Assembly (NCBI RefSeq): GCF_009363095.1
Contig: NZ_CP045295.1
Span: 3,095,501-3,159,500 of the forward strand
Direction: 5' to 3'
From: Paenibacillus cellulositrophicus
GTDB lineage: Bacteria > Bacillota > Bacilli > Paenibacillales > Paenibacillaceae
Length of the DNA: 64,000 nt
The notes beneath the pieces are model-generated. The model was not told the origin of the DNA and did no database searches. It saw only the letters and a list, made by a program, of their open reading frames with translations. A program made the translations under genes and the position numbers. Positions 1-8,641 of this stretch are shown one piece after another; the first letter of the stretch is position 1; each line of letters begins with the position of its first letter.

Positions 1-577
1 TTTCCTGATACCCGTTGGCAAACGGGGTAATTCCGGCGGCCTTCAGCTTCTTGCACGCTTCCTCAAGCTCGCTGAGCGTGGTCGGACGCTGTGTGATGCC
101 CGCCTTCTTGAACAAATCCTTGTTATAAATGAAGCCGTACCCTTCCAGGTTCATCGGCTGCCCGTACAGCTTGCCGTCCTTGGTCATCGGCTCTTTGGCG
201 ATGTCCTTCACATCCTTGACCCAAGGCTGATCGGACAAGTCCTCCAAATATTCCTGCCACATGTCCATTTCGGCATAACCGCCGATATTGAAAATGTCCG
301 GCTCTTTCGAAGCTGCAAATTTGGACCGGAGCGAGGCGCCGTAGTCGCTGCCCCCGCCGACGGTCTGTATATCCAGCTTGATCCCCGGATGGGACTGCTC
401 ATACTCCGCTTTTAGTTTATTTAATGCATCCGCAATTTCCACCTTGAACTGAAAAATATGAATGGTCTTGACCCCGCCACTGCCACTGCCACTTCCGCTG
501 CCGCATCCGACCAGCAGGGCGAACGAGGTCAGCAGCACACCAAGGCGGGCTCCAACGGCATAGGCCTTTTTCTTCAT
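1..577 (-). CDS. Sugar ABC transporter substrate-binding lipoprotein (N-terminal part, cut by window edge)
   Basis: Extracellular solute-binding protein of the family 1 type, expected to capture a sugar and hand it to the two permeases encoded just upstream. Translation gives a positively charged start, a hydrophobic stretch and a lipobox ending in LLVGC with the lipid-anchored Cys at residue 25, followed by a Gly-Ser linker. The next part reads like this family: TIHIFQF, then a GGGSDYGASLRSKF region and a YNKDLFKKAGI motif. The start ATG at 577 has AAAGGAGG nine bases upstream. The gene runs off the left edge, so about half to one third is present. It is last in a minus-strand operon after both permeases, which is a less common order. 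The sugar cannot be told from the sequence. Confidence 0.9.
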   Translation of the reverse strand, partial: MKKKAYAVGARLGVLLTSFALLVGCGSGSGSGSGGVKTIHIFQFKVEIADALNKLKAEYEQSHPGIKLDIQTVGGGSDYGASLRSKFAASKEPDIFNIGGYAEMDMWQEYLEDLSDQPWVKDVKDIAKEPMTKDGKLYGQPMNLEGYGFIYNKDLFKKAGITQRPTTLSELEEACKKLKAAGITPFANGYQE

Positions 578-635
578 GCCGCATAACCTCCTTTATGGAA
601 TATACTTGAGCTGCCGGGACGGACTGAGGCTGGGT

Positions 636-1541
636 TCACCCCTTCACCGATCCCTGGGCGATGCCTTCGATAATGTACTTCTGCATGGCCAGGAAGAAGA
701 TGACGATCGGCGTAATGCCGAGCACCAGCGCCGGCAGGGCCAGATCCCACTGCTTCGTAAACTGGCCGAAGAACGCATAGGTCGCGATCGGGATCGTCTG
801 CCGCGACGGGCTCTGCAGAATGAGCGACGGCATCAGATAATCGTTCCAGATCCACAGCGCGTTCAGGATGATGACGGTGACGATAATCGGCTGCATCAAG
901 GGCAGGACGATGCGGAAGAAAATGCCGTACGTGGAGCAGCCGTCAACCCGGCCCGCCTCCTCGATCTCCCGTGGCACCGATTTGACAAATCCGTGGAACA
1001 GAAACACGGACAGCGGCGCGCCAAATCCGAGGTAGCAGATGATCAGCCCGGTTCTCGTGTCCATGAGGCCTAGCGTGCTGACGACCTTAACGAGCGGGAT
1101 CATGATCGATTGGAACGGAATGACCATCGCGGCGACAAACGCAGCGAACAGCAGCCGGTTGAACACCGTGTCCCTGCGCACCATCCGGTACGCCGCCATC
1201 GAGCTGATCAAGGACAGCAGCACGTTGCTGATAACCGCGATCAGCAGGGAATTGCCGAACACTTTCGGGAAGGCGGTAATTTTCCACGCCTGTGCATAGT
1301 TGTTCCATAGAAAGGCATGCGGCCAGCCCGCGGAGTTGGTCAGAATATCGCCGAAGGACTTCACTGAATTGACGAGCAGAAAGTAGAACGGCACCAGGAA
1401 CACCAGGGCCAGCAGAATCATCAGCAGTTCAAGGATCAGCCGTTTGGCGCGATACCCGCGGCTTGTGCTTGCGCCGGCTCTTGGGCTTGGACCTCGGTTT
1501 GTGCCTGGGTTTGTTCCTGGGTTCGTGCTTGTGTGCATCAT
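636..1541 (-). CDS. Carbohydrate ABC transporter permease, MalG/LacG type
   Basis: Inner-membrane half of a sugar importer. The protein has 301 residues, about six membrane segments, and near residue 195 the EAA loop (EEAGRVDGCSTYGIF) that contacts the ATPase. The C-terminus GIAQGSVKG is typical of this family. The start ATG overlaps the stop of the upstream permease as ATGA and has AAGGAGG seven bases upstream, so the odd Asn-Pro-Gly-Thr repeat in the first 25 residues is probably translated. No ATPase gene lies in the cluster; as in many Bacillota, a shared MsmX/UgpC-type ATPase elsewhere would energise it (inference). Confidence 0.93.
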   Translation of the reverse strand: MMHTSTNPGTNPGTNRGPSPRAGASTSRGYRAKRLILELLMILLALVFLVPFYFLLVNSVKSFGDILTNSAGWPHAFLWNNYAQAWKITAFPKVFGNSLLIAVISNVLLSLISSMAAYRMVRRDTVFNRLLFAAFVAAMVIPFQSIMIPLVKVVSTLGLMDTRTGLIICYLGFGAPLSVFLFHGFVKSVPREIEEAGRVDGCSTYGIFFRIVLPLMQPIIVTVIILNALWIWNDYLMPSLILQSPSRQTIPIATYAFFGQFTKQWDLALPALVLGITPIVIFFLAMQKYIIEGIAQGSVKG

Positions 1542-2419
1542 ACTTCCACCTCCTTGCGCTTTGTGGCGCGCACTTGAAGGATCGAAATCAAGGCAACGAC
1601 AATAAAGAAGATGATCGCCTTCGCCGAACCCATGCCGAAGCGGCTGATGTTAAACGCCTCATTGTAAATGTTCAGCGCAACGGATTCAGTCGATTTGAAC
1701 GGACCGCCCTTGGTGAGCGACAGATTCAGGTCAAAGAGCTTGAACGACCAGGAAATGGCGAGGAACAGACAGACCGTCACGGCCGGCATGACCAGCGGAA
1801 CGGTGATCTTCCGGAGAACCTGTCCCCTGGATGCACCATCGATTTGAGCGGCCTCAATGAGGCTTTTCGGCACATTGTTCAGCGAGGAAATGTAGATGAC
1901 CATCAAATAGCCGGCGTTCTGCCAGACAAAGACGATGACGACCGCCCAGAAGGCCGTCGCCTCGGTGCCGAGCCAGGGCAGCTTGAAGAAGGAGAGCCCG
2001 GTTGCCGCACCGACAGAAGAAAACCCTTTCACGAAGATGAACTGCCAGATAAATCCGAGCAGCAGCCCCCCGATGACATGAGGCACAAAAAATACGGTCC
2101 GCAGCGCATTTCGCGTCAGCAGCGACCGCGTCAGCACATAGGCGAGAATAAAACCGAGCACATTGGTTAGGATGACTCCAAGTACGGTAAATTTGACGGT
2201 AAACCAGAACGAATTCAGAAACGCCGGGTCTTCCGTGAAAATGTGGATATAATTGCGGAAGCCGACCCAGCCCGCATGCCTCGACACCCCGTTCCAGTCG
2301 GTAAACGAATAATACAGTCCTAAAAGAAAGGGAACGACAACAATGACGAGGAAGCACAGGGCCGACGGTCCGACAAAAATGAGCTGCTGCAGCAGCTGAG
2401 ACGATTTTTTCGAGTTCAT
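1538..2419 (-). CDS. Carbohydrate ABC transporter permease, MalF/LacF type
   Basis: Second membrane subunit of the importer, pairing with the MalG-type protein encoded downstream. It has six predicted membrane segments and the EAA loop EAAQIDGASRGQVLRKI about two thirds along. The frame is open to 2452, but the ATG at 2419 has AAGGAG seven bases upstream while the upstream ATG has none, so a start at 2419 (293 residues) is preferred. It is the first gene of the three-gene operon. The 160 bases between it and the divergent gene at 2581 must hold its promoter. Confidence 0.93.
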   Translation of the reverse strand: MNSKKSSQLLQQLIFVGPSALCFLVIVVVPFLLGLYYSFTDWNGVSRHAGWVGFRNYIHIFTEDPAFLNSFWFTVKFTVLGVILTNVLGFILAYVLTRSLLTRNALRTVFFVPHVIGGLLLGFIWQFIFVKGFSSVGAATGLSFFKLPWLGTEATAFWAVVIVFVWQNAGYLMVIYISSLNNVPKSLIEAAQIDGASRGQVLRKITVPLVMPAVTVCLFLAISWSFKLFDLNLSLTKGGPFKSTESVALNIYNEAFNISRFGMGSAKAIIFFIVVALISILQVRATKRKEVEV

Positions 2420-2580
2420 GCCCTCACTCCTTACACTTTCATGGTTTTTCATTTAATTACCTATATCGACAAGGATTGAATCTGCATCATTTTGTTCTTT
2501 TTGGGACAAATTCGGGTATATTTGTAGGGGAAAGGCCGCTTTGCGGCAAGCCGTAGACATCACTTCAGGAGGCTGGTACG

Positions 2581-3342
2581 ATGCTTAGAAGCAATCCGTA
2601 TAAATGGTGGAACTGGCTCGCGTTCATCGCCGCGATGGTGGTCAACGCGCTGGCCAATACTGCTGTGCTCGGGGGAAAAACGACAGGAGAAATATCGGAC
2701 CAATACCCAACCATGATCACGCCCGAAGGGTATGCTCTTACCATCTGGTCCTTAATTTATGTACTGCTGCTTGGCTTTCTTCTCTATCAAAGCGGACGGG
2801 TCACCGAAACCCGGGATTCGGTCCGGACCATCGGTCCGTGGTTTATCATCTCCTGCGTGCTGAACATCGCGTGGCTGCTCTTGTGGCAGTATGAATATAT
2901 CGAGCTGTCGCTCGTCGCCATGGTACTGCTGCTGCTCTCGCTGTTTGTCATCTATCGGCGGACGCGCAGCGTCTATTATCCGACATCCGGAGAGATGTGG
3001 CTGATCAAGCTTCCCTTCAGCCTGTATTTCGGCTGGCTTAGCGTAGCCGTCATTCTTAATATCGCGATCGTGCTGAAAAAGAACGATTGGAACGGCTTCG
3101 GATTGAGCGAGCTGGTGTGGGCCGTGGTTTTCCTGCTCGCCGGTGCACTGGTCGCCATTCTGGTCAGCTACCCTTACCGGGACAGCATATATCCGCTGGT
3201 CTTCGTATGGGGCTATGTCGCCATTGCCCTGGAGCAGCAGGATCAGGTGGAGCGGGCGTTTATAGCCGCCCTCATCCTGGCGATCATTCTGTTCGTCTAT
3301 GCGATCTATCTATTCTTCGCCCGGAGCCGGGATCGGGACTGA
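2581..3342 (+). CDS. TspO/MBR-related tryptophan-rich membrane protein
   Basis: Integral membrane protein of 253 residues with about seven or eight hydrophobic segments. Stretches such as LTIWSLIYVLLLGF and NIAWLLLWQYEY resemble the conserved Trp-rich parts of TspO/MBR proteins, which bind tetrapyrroles. It is clearly longer than classic TspO (about 160 residues), so it belongs to an extended relative whose function is not established. The start ATG follows CAGGAGGCTGGTACG. It is a single gene, divergent from the sugar importer and convergent with ridA, with a shared terminator behind it. Confidence 0.6.
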   Translation: MLRSNPYKWWNWLAFIAAMVVNALANTAVLGGKTTGEISDQYPTMITPEGYALTIWSLIYVLLLGFLLYQSGRVTETRDSVRTIGPWFIISCVLNIAWLLLWQYEYIELSLVAMVLLLLSLFVIYRRTRSVYYPTSGEMWLIKLPFSLYFGWLSVAVILNIAIVLKKNDWNGFGLSELVWAVVFLLAGALVAILVSYPYRDSIYPLVFVWGYVAIALEQQDQVERAFIAALILAIILFVYAIYLFFARSRDRD

Positions 3343-3393
3343 ATGTAACCCCGCAAAGCGCGGCCTCAGCTTCGGGCGAGATATAAACAACAC

Positions 3394-3447
3394 AAAAAAG
3401 CCGGGCTTTGCGAACGGGGCGCACCCCGGGCAAAGTCCGGCTTTCTA
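3394..3447. terminator. Bidirectional terminator between TspO-like gene and ridA
   Basis: A 15-base arm at 3397-3411 pairs with 3430-3444 around an inner GGGGCGCACCCC hairpin. A-rich and T-rich flanks on both sides let it serve both convergent genes. Confidence 0.85.
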
Positions 3448-3467
3448 TAGGATATGTAGCTTCCGAT

Positions 3468-3848
3468 CTATTTAACGGCGGCAATCGTCTCGATTTCCAC
3501 CAAGCCGTCTTTCGGCAAGCGTGCGACCTCAACCGCACTGCGCGCAGGGTAAGGCTGGGTGAAGAAAGAACTGTAAATCTCGTTGACGGCGGCAAAATCG
3601 TTCATGTCTTTCAGGAACACGGTCGTCTTGACCACTTGATCCAGGCTGCTCCCTGCTGCTTCAAGAATCGCCTTCACGTTATTCAGAGCCAGGCGGGCCT
3701 GCTCCTGAACGCCGCTGCCGAACTCACCGGTCGCCGGGTCGAGCCCCAATTGTCCCGATGTGAAAATAAAGTCGCCGACCTGAACGGCCTGGCTGTAAGG
3801 TCCGATCGCTCCTGGCGCGGACTCGGTCGAAATCACCTTTTTACTCAT
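3468..3848 (-). CDS. ridA: RidA family reactive enamine/imine deaminase
   Basis: Cytosolic RidA/YjgF/UK114 protein that hydrolyses reactive enamine and imine intermediates, such as 2-aminoacrylate from PLP enzymes. Family marks are [12 protein letters not shown] near the N-terminus, [10 protein letters not shown], and [20 protein letters not shown] at the C-terminus, which contains the conserved Arg that binds the substrate carboxylate. Length of 126 residues is normal. A GTG nine bases upstream is in frame, but AAAGGG sits eight bases before the ATG at 3848. Single gene. Confidence 0.95.
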   Translation of the reverse strand: MSKKVISTESAPGAIGPYSQAVQVGDFIFTSGQLGLDPATGEFGSGVQEQARLALNNVKAILEAAGSSLDQVVKTTVFLKDMNDFAAVNEIYSSFFTQPYPARSAVEVARLPKDGLVEIETIAAVK

Positions 3849-4028
3849 GGAAGTCACCCTTTCGTCTTCGTACTATCCTTCTCATTGTAAACAGAGGTCG
3901 GCCAAGTTGCAATACGGCACCGCGCTGCTCCAGGCGTGCGGCTGCCTCGATTGCAAGCTGCCCGTCACCCAAATTCTCCATCTCTGGCTCCAAGGACCGC
4001 TCAGCATATATGAGCAGCGGAAGGACGG

Positions 4029-5534
4029 TTATTCCAGGCTCGGAACCGTTCCGGTGCGTCCCGGAAGCAGCGCCTTCTGCTCCACTCCGCCGACGGATGG
4101 GGTGATTTCCAGGGTGGCACATTCCTCCGCTTCATTGGCCAGCGGCAAATAGAGCGAGAAACAGCTGCCCCTCCCCACTTTGCTCTCCAGCCGGATAAAC
4201 CCACCCAGCAGATGTGCCAGGTCCCGGCTGATCGAGAGCCCGAGGCCCGTCCCGCCGTATTGCCGGCTGATGGAGCCGTCCGCCTGGGCGAACGCTTCAA
4301 AGATCCGCCGCTGCTGCGGCGGCGAAATGCCGATACCGGTATCTTGAACGTCAAACACGATCCATGAACCCGCAAGCTTTCCCTCCGGGTTATGCTCCGC
4401 ACGGATGACGAGGCTCACCTTTCCCTGATGGGTAAACTTAAACGCATTAGACAGCAAATTTTTTAGAATCTGCTGCACCCGGCTCGGATCGGTCCGGAAC
4501 GTTTCCGGAAGCGAGGGGTCCAGCTTGATGGAGAAGCCGACGTTTTCTTTTTGAGCGACCAGTTCAAAATGCATTTGCAGCAGCTGCGGAATTTCACTGA
4601 TATTCATATCTTCATGCATGATTTCAAGCCGTCCAGCCTCCACCTTTGACAAGTCCAGAATGTCGTTGATGATACGCAGCAGCTCATGGCCCGACTGGTG
4701 GATAATTTCACCGTACTCGGCCATTTCCTCCTTGGTGCGGCTGTCGTCGTTGTCGCTGATCAGCTCGGCAAAATTGATGATGCTGTTCAAGGGAGTGCGC
4801 AGCTCATGGGACATGTTCGCCAGAAACTCCGTTTTGTAGCGCGAGGACCTCGCCAGCTCTTTGGCCCGTTCCTCCAGCACGCGCTTGGCCTGATGCAGCT
4901 CTTCAGCCTGGGCCGACAGCAGCACGTTGCTTTGTTTGAGCTGGATGGTGCGGGCTGCTTCAAGCTGGAAATCGCGGAGAATCAAAGAAAAGATCAAACT
5001 CAGCAAGAGGGTGAGCGGAAGCGTGGCCGGCATGATCGTTTCAAAATAATGAGCGGCAGGAATAACCCCTAAAAATGCAATATCGATACAATTCAGTACG
5101 TTCAAGACCAGAATGGCCAGGAAGCCGCGGGTCACAAGACTGAACCCCTTGCGTCTCATCCAAATATTGAGCAGTGCCGCCGCAGCGCCCAGAATGCACA
5201 GATTGAACAAACCGGCAACCGAGGCCTCGTTCACGCCGAACGTAAGGCGCGCGAATCCGATCCCGATGCCGATAATGACCAGCGTCACCGGCTCAGCGTA
5301 TGCAACCGTCGCAATGATGAGGGGGATGATCCGGAGATCGAAAATGACATTTTCGCTAAGCTTGTATCCGAAAACCATGCTCAGCCATCCGCAAAAGATG
5401 ATCAGCAGCACCGAGCAGGTGTATTTCACATGTTTAGGGGCACGGGCAAGTCCATATTTGTAGACCAGATTGGCCAAGTAGGCAGCCGCTATGAGCAGGG
5501 CTGTGTTGCCAAGAAATATTTTGCAAAAATCCAT
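4029..5534 (-). CDS. Membrane sensor histidine kinase with LytS-like 5TM sensor (orphan)
   Basis: Sensor kinase of 501 residues. Residues 1-190 form five or six hydrophobic segments of the 5TMR-LYT type, including the acidic-aromatic pieces seen in LytS sensors. A coiled region follows, then HisKA with the phosphorylated His243 in FLANMSHELRTPLN, the N box LKNLLSNAFKFT, and ATP-binding boxes DTGIGI and GGTGLGLSI. The catalytic half is the classic EvgS/BarA style rather than the LytS HisKA_7 style, so this is a sensor swap. No response regulator is adjacent. Start ATG follows AGGAGTGAG. The ligand is unknown. Confidence 0.9.
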   Translation of the reverse strand: MDFCKIFLGNTALLIAAAYLANLVYKYGLARAPKHVKYTCSVLLIIFCGWLSMVFGYKLSENVIFDLRIIPLIIATVAYAEPVTLVIIGIGIGFARLTFGVNEASVAGLFNLCILGAAAALLNIWMRRKGFSLVTRGFLAILVLNVLNCIDIAFLGVIPAAHYFETIMPATLPLTLLLSLIFSLILRDFQLEAARTIQLKQSNVLLSAQAEELHQAKRVLEERAKELARSSRYKTEFLANMSHELRTPLNSIINFAELISDNDDSRTKEEMAEYGEIIHQSGHELLRIINDILDLSKVEAGRLEIMHEDMNISEIPQLLQMHFELVAQKENVGFSIKLDPSLPETFRTDPSRVQQILKNLLSNAFKFTHQGKVSLVIRAEHNPEGKLAGSWIVFDVQDTGIGISPPQQRRIFEAFAQADGSISRQYGGTGLGLSISRDLAHLLGGFIRLESKVGRGSCFSLYLPLANEAEECATLEITPSVGGVEQKALLPGRTGTVPSLE

Positions 5535-5903
5535 GTACTCACTCCTGAAGATGGATATTAGCCGTGCTCTCTTATCATATCATGGCAGATCCATATATCC
5601 AGAATTTATAAATAGAACGATGCCGGGTTAAGCCGGGATTACCGCGGCAGCCCGCCGAAGCTGGGGGATTCTTGCTGATTTTGCGGCCCATACCGGGTAA
5701 GTGGGGAAACCTTCTTGTGGGTAAACCGGTCAGACCTTTGAGGTAAGTCTATGGCGGATAGCGTGCTTGAAGTCATCCAGGTGAGGGCAGGGCGTACTTG
5801 GGTTAGGTAGGTGAACACCCGAAATAAGCGCAGCGCTCCCCGGTTGCCGGAGATTCGCTGCGCCTTTTGTTGTTTCCACATGCCGGCCGCAGGACGAAGA
5901 GGC
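5535..5903. other. Intergenic region between kinase and csbD
   Basis: The part near 5535-5600 should hold the kinase promoter on the minus strand. The rest is GC-rich with no supported gene or recognised RNA. An inverted repeat at 5828-5863 is listed separately. Confidence 0.5.
5828..5875. terminator. Inverted repeat, probable terminator downstream of csbD
   Basis: GCGCAGCG at 5828-5835 pairs with CGCTGCGC at 5856-5863, with an inner CCCGG/CCGG helix. It is followed on the plus strand by a T-rich run; on the minus strand (the csbD side) the run is weaker. Confidence 0.55.
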
Positions 5904-6107
5904 CTACAACTGACGCGAACGCGTCCAGTCATGGTACTCTTTTTCCGCGGCGTCCTTGGAATGGCCATAGCGCTCCTGAAGCTTGCCGATCAGCTTGTCC
6001 TTTTCGCCGCCGATTTTATCCAAATCGTCATCCGTCAGCTCGCCCCACTGCTTCTTGGCTTCACCTTTCAGTTGATTCCATTTTCCCTTGAATACGTTAT
6101 GATCCAT
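5904..6107 (-). CDS. CsbD-like general stress protein
   Basis: Small 67-residue hydrophilic protein of the CsbD family, abundant under general stress in Bacillota but of unclear molecular role. The family pattern is clear: FKGKWNQLKGEAKKQWGELTDDDL, then GGEKDKLIGKLQERYG with the terminal tract DAAEKEY. Start ATG follows GAGAGGAGCTGATCCTC. In Bacillus the gene is under sigma B; no convincing sigma B promoter was found here by eye. Single gene on the minus strand. Confidence 0.93.
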   Translation of the reverse strand: MDHNVFKGKWNQLKGEAKKQWGELTDDDLDKIGGEKDKLIGKLQERYGHSKDAAEKEYHDWTRSRQL

Positions 6108-6284
6108 GAGGATCAGCTCCTCTCGGTATAAGTTGTTGGTCGGCGGAACCTATCCGCTCCGCCTGTAGTTCTTTATTACCCGCAGGAACGCGGGCTGAAT
6201 CCAACGAGCACCAGCAATGCTGTCCCAGTCTTCATAGCCATAAACCGGTGCGAAAAAGATTTTAACCAAAATATTGATCGCCTA

Positions 6285-6317
6285 TTGCATTAGGTGTATT
6301 AAGTGATATAATACACT
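6285..6317 (+). promoter_or_regulatory. Promoter and YtrA-type operator of the GntR/ABC operon
   Basis: TTGCAT (6285-6290), 16 bases, TATAAT (6307-6312). Over this lies an inverted repeat GGTGTA (6293-6298), 13 bases, TACACT (6312-6317). This matches the AGTGTA-N13-TACACT operator described for Bacillus YtrA in all but one base, and would cover the -10 box, so binding by the first gene product should repress. Confidence 0.8.
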
Positions 6318-6406
6318 TAAATCACATAAGTGACCTGAACGTTTGCGCTTATGCCGAGAAGGAAAGCTGTGCTTCCAGACCAGCAGAGCTTTTAGGAGGG
6401 AAGGCC

Positions 6407-6814
6407 ATGGAAGACCAACAGGTTGGCTCGCTGCGGTTCCACATCGACTTCAGCCAACCTTTATATGAACAAATTCTGGATCAGGTGCGCAGCGCCATTG
6501 CCAAAGGAGAGATTGGATTGGGAGACAAGATGCCTTCTGTGCGCGAGCTGGCTCAAGAGCTTCGGGTGAACCCGAACACCGTCATGCGGGCTTATCAGGA
6601 GCTTGAACGGGACGGACTTACCGAGAAACGACGGGGTCAAGGAACCTTCGTCACCTCTTCCCCGGAGCATGTCCGGTCGTTCCGAACAGCGCTCGCGGCC
6701 AAATATATCGACAGCTTTATGGATCAAATGGAAAGCCTCGGACTAACCTGGAACGATATCCAGTCCTATATTGAACAAAAATACGACGCGGAGGAAGGAG
6801 GATCCATGCGATGA
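6407..6814 (+). CDS. GntR-family repressor, YtrA subfamily
   Basis: DNA-binding repressor of 135 residues. It has the winged helix of GntR proteins (MPSVRELAQELRVNPNTVMRAYQELERDG, residues about 40-70; wing GQGTFV) and only a short C-terminal helical tail, which is the YtrA subfamily layout. Such regulators control ABC exporters that respond to cell-wall antibiotics. ATG at 6407 has AGGAGG seven bases upstream. It is first in an operon and its stop overlaps the next start by four bases. The operator over its own promoter implies autoregulation. Confidence 0.95.
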   Translation: MEDQQVGSLRFHIDFSQPLYEQILDQVRSAIAKGEIGLGDKMPSVRELAQELRVNPNTVMRAYQELERDGLTEKRRGQGTFVTSSPEHVRSFRTALAAKYIDSFMDQMESLGLTWNDIQSYIEQKYDAEEGGSMR

Positions 6815-7524
6815 CGGCACCGATACTGCGATGTGAACAAGTAAGCAAGGCCTATGGGAAGAAGCAGGCGCTAAACGGACTGAACATCACCGTTCCCGAA
6901 GGGCGGATCACCGGTATTCTGGGCCCGAATGGCTGCGGCAAATCCACGTTATTCCGGATGCTTACCGGCCTCGTCCGGCCAGACCGGGGCACCGTGGAAG
7001 TGCTCGGCTCGAAGCCCGGCTGGGAAACCAACCGCCACATCGCCTACCTCCCCGACCGGGCCCGCTGGTATCCGAACCATACGGTGCGGCAGGCGTTCGA
7101 ATGGGGGGAGTCCTTCCTGCCTCGCTTCTCGATGGAACAGGCCATCCGCCTGGCGGATTATATGGATGTTGAACTGGATGCGAGAATCGGCGGAATGAGC
7201 AAGGGCCAGGAAGCCCGCGTTATGCTGATTCTGTGCCTTGCCCGGGAAGTGTCCCTCATTATTCTCGACGAGCCTTTTACCGGCATCGACGTCATGTCGC
7301 GGGAGGCGATTGTGGCCGGCATCATCGACTACCTCGAGGACAGCGGACAGTCCGTCCTGATCAGTACCCATGATATTCAGGAGGTTGAAGGGTTGTTCGA
7401 TTACACGGTCATGATGAAGCAGGGTCAGGCGATCTGGTCCGGCGACACCGAAAGGTTGAGGGCGGAATACGGTTCACTGCGCGATGTATTCCGTAAAATG
7501 TACGCAAAGGAGTGGCAGCGTTGA
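6811..7524 (+). CDS. ABC transporter ATP-binding protein, YtrB-like
   Basis: ATPase of 237 residues. Walker A is GPNGCGKST, Walker B is LIILDEPF, the switch His lies in STHD, and the signature loop is a divergent MSKGQ instead of LSGGQ. Start overlaps the GntR stop (ATGA) and its stop overlaps the permease start, so the three genes are translationally coupled. It should energise the membrane protein encoded next. Substrate not known; YtrA-type operons in Bacillus respond to lipid II-binding antibiotics. Confidence 0.93.
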   Translation: MTAPILRCEQVSKAYGKKQALNGLNITVPEGRITGILGPNGCGKSTLFRMLTGLVRPDRGTVEVLGSKPGWETNRHIAYLPDRARWYPNHTVRQAFEWGESFLPRFSMEQAIRLADYMDVELDARIGGMSKGQEARVMLILCLAREVSLIILDEPFTGIDVMSREAIVAGIIDYLEDSGQSVLISTHDIQEVEGLFDYTVMMKQGQAIWSGDTERLRAEYGSLRDVFRKMYAKEWQR

Positions 7525-8294
7525 TGTCATCAGGCACGTTTATGGACCTTGTCCAGCATGAGTTTATGGTGCGGGGCAGCTGGAGAAAAAAGAACCGCGT
7601 CCGCTTATCCAGAAGCTGGTGTGTCGCTTATATCCTGATTGTTGCCGCAGCTGTGGTCATCGTCACCACCTATCTGGCGGCGCGCAATGACCTAGAACTG
7701 AGCAGCTTCTGGTATATGACGCTGGCGTTCCCTTATTGGATCTTCTTCCTGGGATACGGCTCCATTAAAAGAGAGTGGTCCAACGATACGTACGGCTGGT
7801 GGCTGACGCTCCCGATCCCGAGATTTCGCCTTATTGCCGCCAAATGGCTCGGTAACTGCTTGAAGGTATGGATCGCAATGATCGCCATTTATATCGCCTT
7901 CTCGGCGTACGTGCTTATTCTGACCTCGACCATCGATCATTACACCTATGATATGGCTATCTCCTTCGTGATCACGGGCATTAACTGGCTGACCGTCGTC
8001 GCCGGCCTGACCCCATTCATCATAGCCGCTGGCATGCTGACCATTAGCGTCATGTACAGCACCGCCAAGCCGCTGACGCCGCTGCTCTGGATTCTATTTA
8101 TGGGAGGCTTCAGCATTGTATACTCCAATTTGAACGAGTATTTGCTGCCTGAAGGCCGGCTGGAAACCGCAGGACCGGCGACGTTCTTCCCCTTTCCATG
8201 GGAGCTTCCGGCAATCATCATTGGCAGTTGGGCGGTAGCCTATGGCCTGATCCGGGCGGTGACATACGTCATGGATAAAAAGCTGGATCTGTAG
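7524..8294 (+). CDS. ABC-2 type membrane protein of the YtrA-like operon
   Basis: Membrane subunit with six hydrophobic segments (about 257 residues) and an N-terminal cytosolic stretch FMDLVQHEFMVRGSWRKKNR typical of ABC-2 permeases. It pairs with the ATPase before it. Start choice: the ATPase stop TGA overlaps the ATG at 7524; a TTG three bases earlier lies closer to the AAAGGAG site (8 rather than 11 bases), so the true start may be 7521. No good terminator directly follows; an inverted repeat GGCCGCCGG/CCGGCGGCC at 8338-8388 may slow transcription. Confidence 0.88.
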   Translation: MSSGTFMDLVQHEFMVRGSWRKKNRVRLSRSWCVAYILIVAAAVVIVTTYLAARNDLELSSFWYMTLAFPYWIFFLGYGSIKREWSNDTYGWWLTLPIPRFRLIAAKWLGNCLKVWIAMIAIYIAFSAYVLILTSTIDHYTYDMAISFVITGINWLTVVAGLTPFIIAAGMLTISVMYSTAKPLTPLLWILFMGGFSIVYSNLNEYLLPEGRLETAGPATFFPFPWELPAIIIGSWAVAYGLIRAVTYVMDKKLDL

Positions 8295-8407
8295 CAAGTT
8301 CGCTTTTCTTCTATAAACTTAACGGGATATTCAACGTGGCCGCCGGAAGCCTTTCGATCATCCGCGCGAGCCGGTACTGCCGGCGGCCCGTCATTTTGCA
8401 GACATGC

Positions 8408-8641
8408 TGCTTCACAAAACTTAAAGCTTGCTGCTTCCGGTGCCAGTTTTGCTGCGACCATTTTACTTTGAAGTTATGCTTCACAAAACTTAAGCTGATG
8501 CTTCCGATGCCAGTTTTGCTGCGACCATTTTACTTTGAGGTTATGCTTCACAAAACTTAAGCTGATGCTTACGATGCCAGTTTTGCTGCGACCATTTTAC
8601 TTTGAGGTTATGCTTCACAAAACTTTTAGGAGGTTGTCCCT
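8408..8641 (+). repeat. Tandem repeat leader: three 67-69 base units plus a partial fourth
   Basis: Units start at 8408, 8477, 8544 and (first 15 bases only) 8611. Each full unit carries CAAAACT and, 23 bases on, AGTTTTG, which can pair; inside sits AAGC-TGAT-GCTT in units two and three. The partial fourth copy ends three bases before the AGGAGG ribosome site (8628-8633) of the ABC ATPase at 8642. The arrangement allows two pairing registers (see findings). No protein explains it. Confidence 0.9.

Noticed and set aside
1463..1541. Asn-Pro-Gly-Thr repeat as evidence for a wrong start of the MalG-type gene
   Set aside because: AAGGAGG sits exactly seven bases before the first ATG and the start overlaps the upstream stop, so the repeat is likely translated.
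8336..8560. Plus-strand frame across the tandem repeat, giving a repetitive Cys/Phe-rich peptide
   Set aside because: No ribosome site, and unit lengths of 69 and 67 bases do not keep a shared frame; the signal is at nucleotide level.
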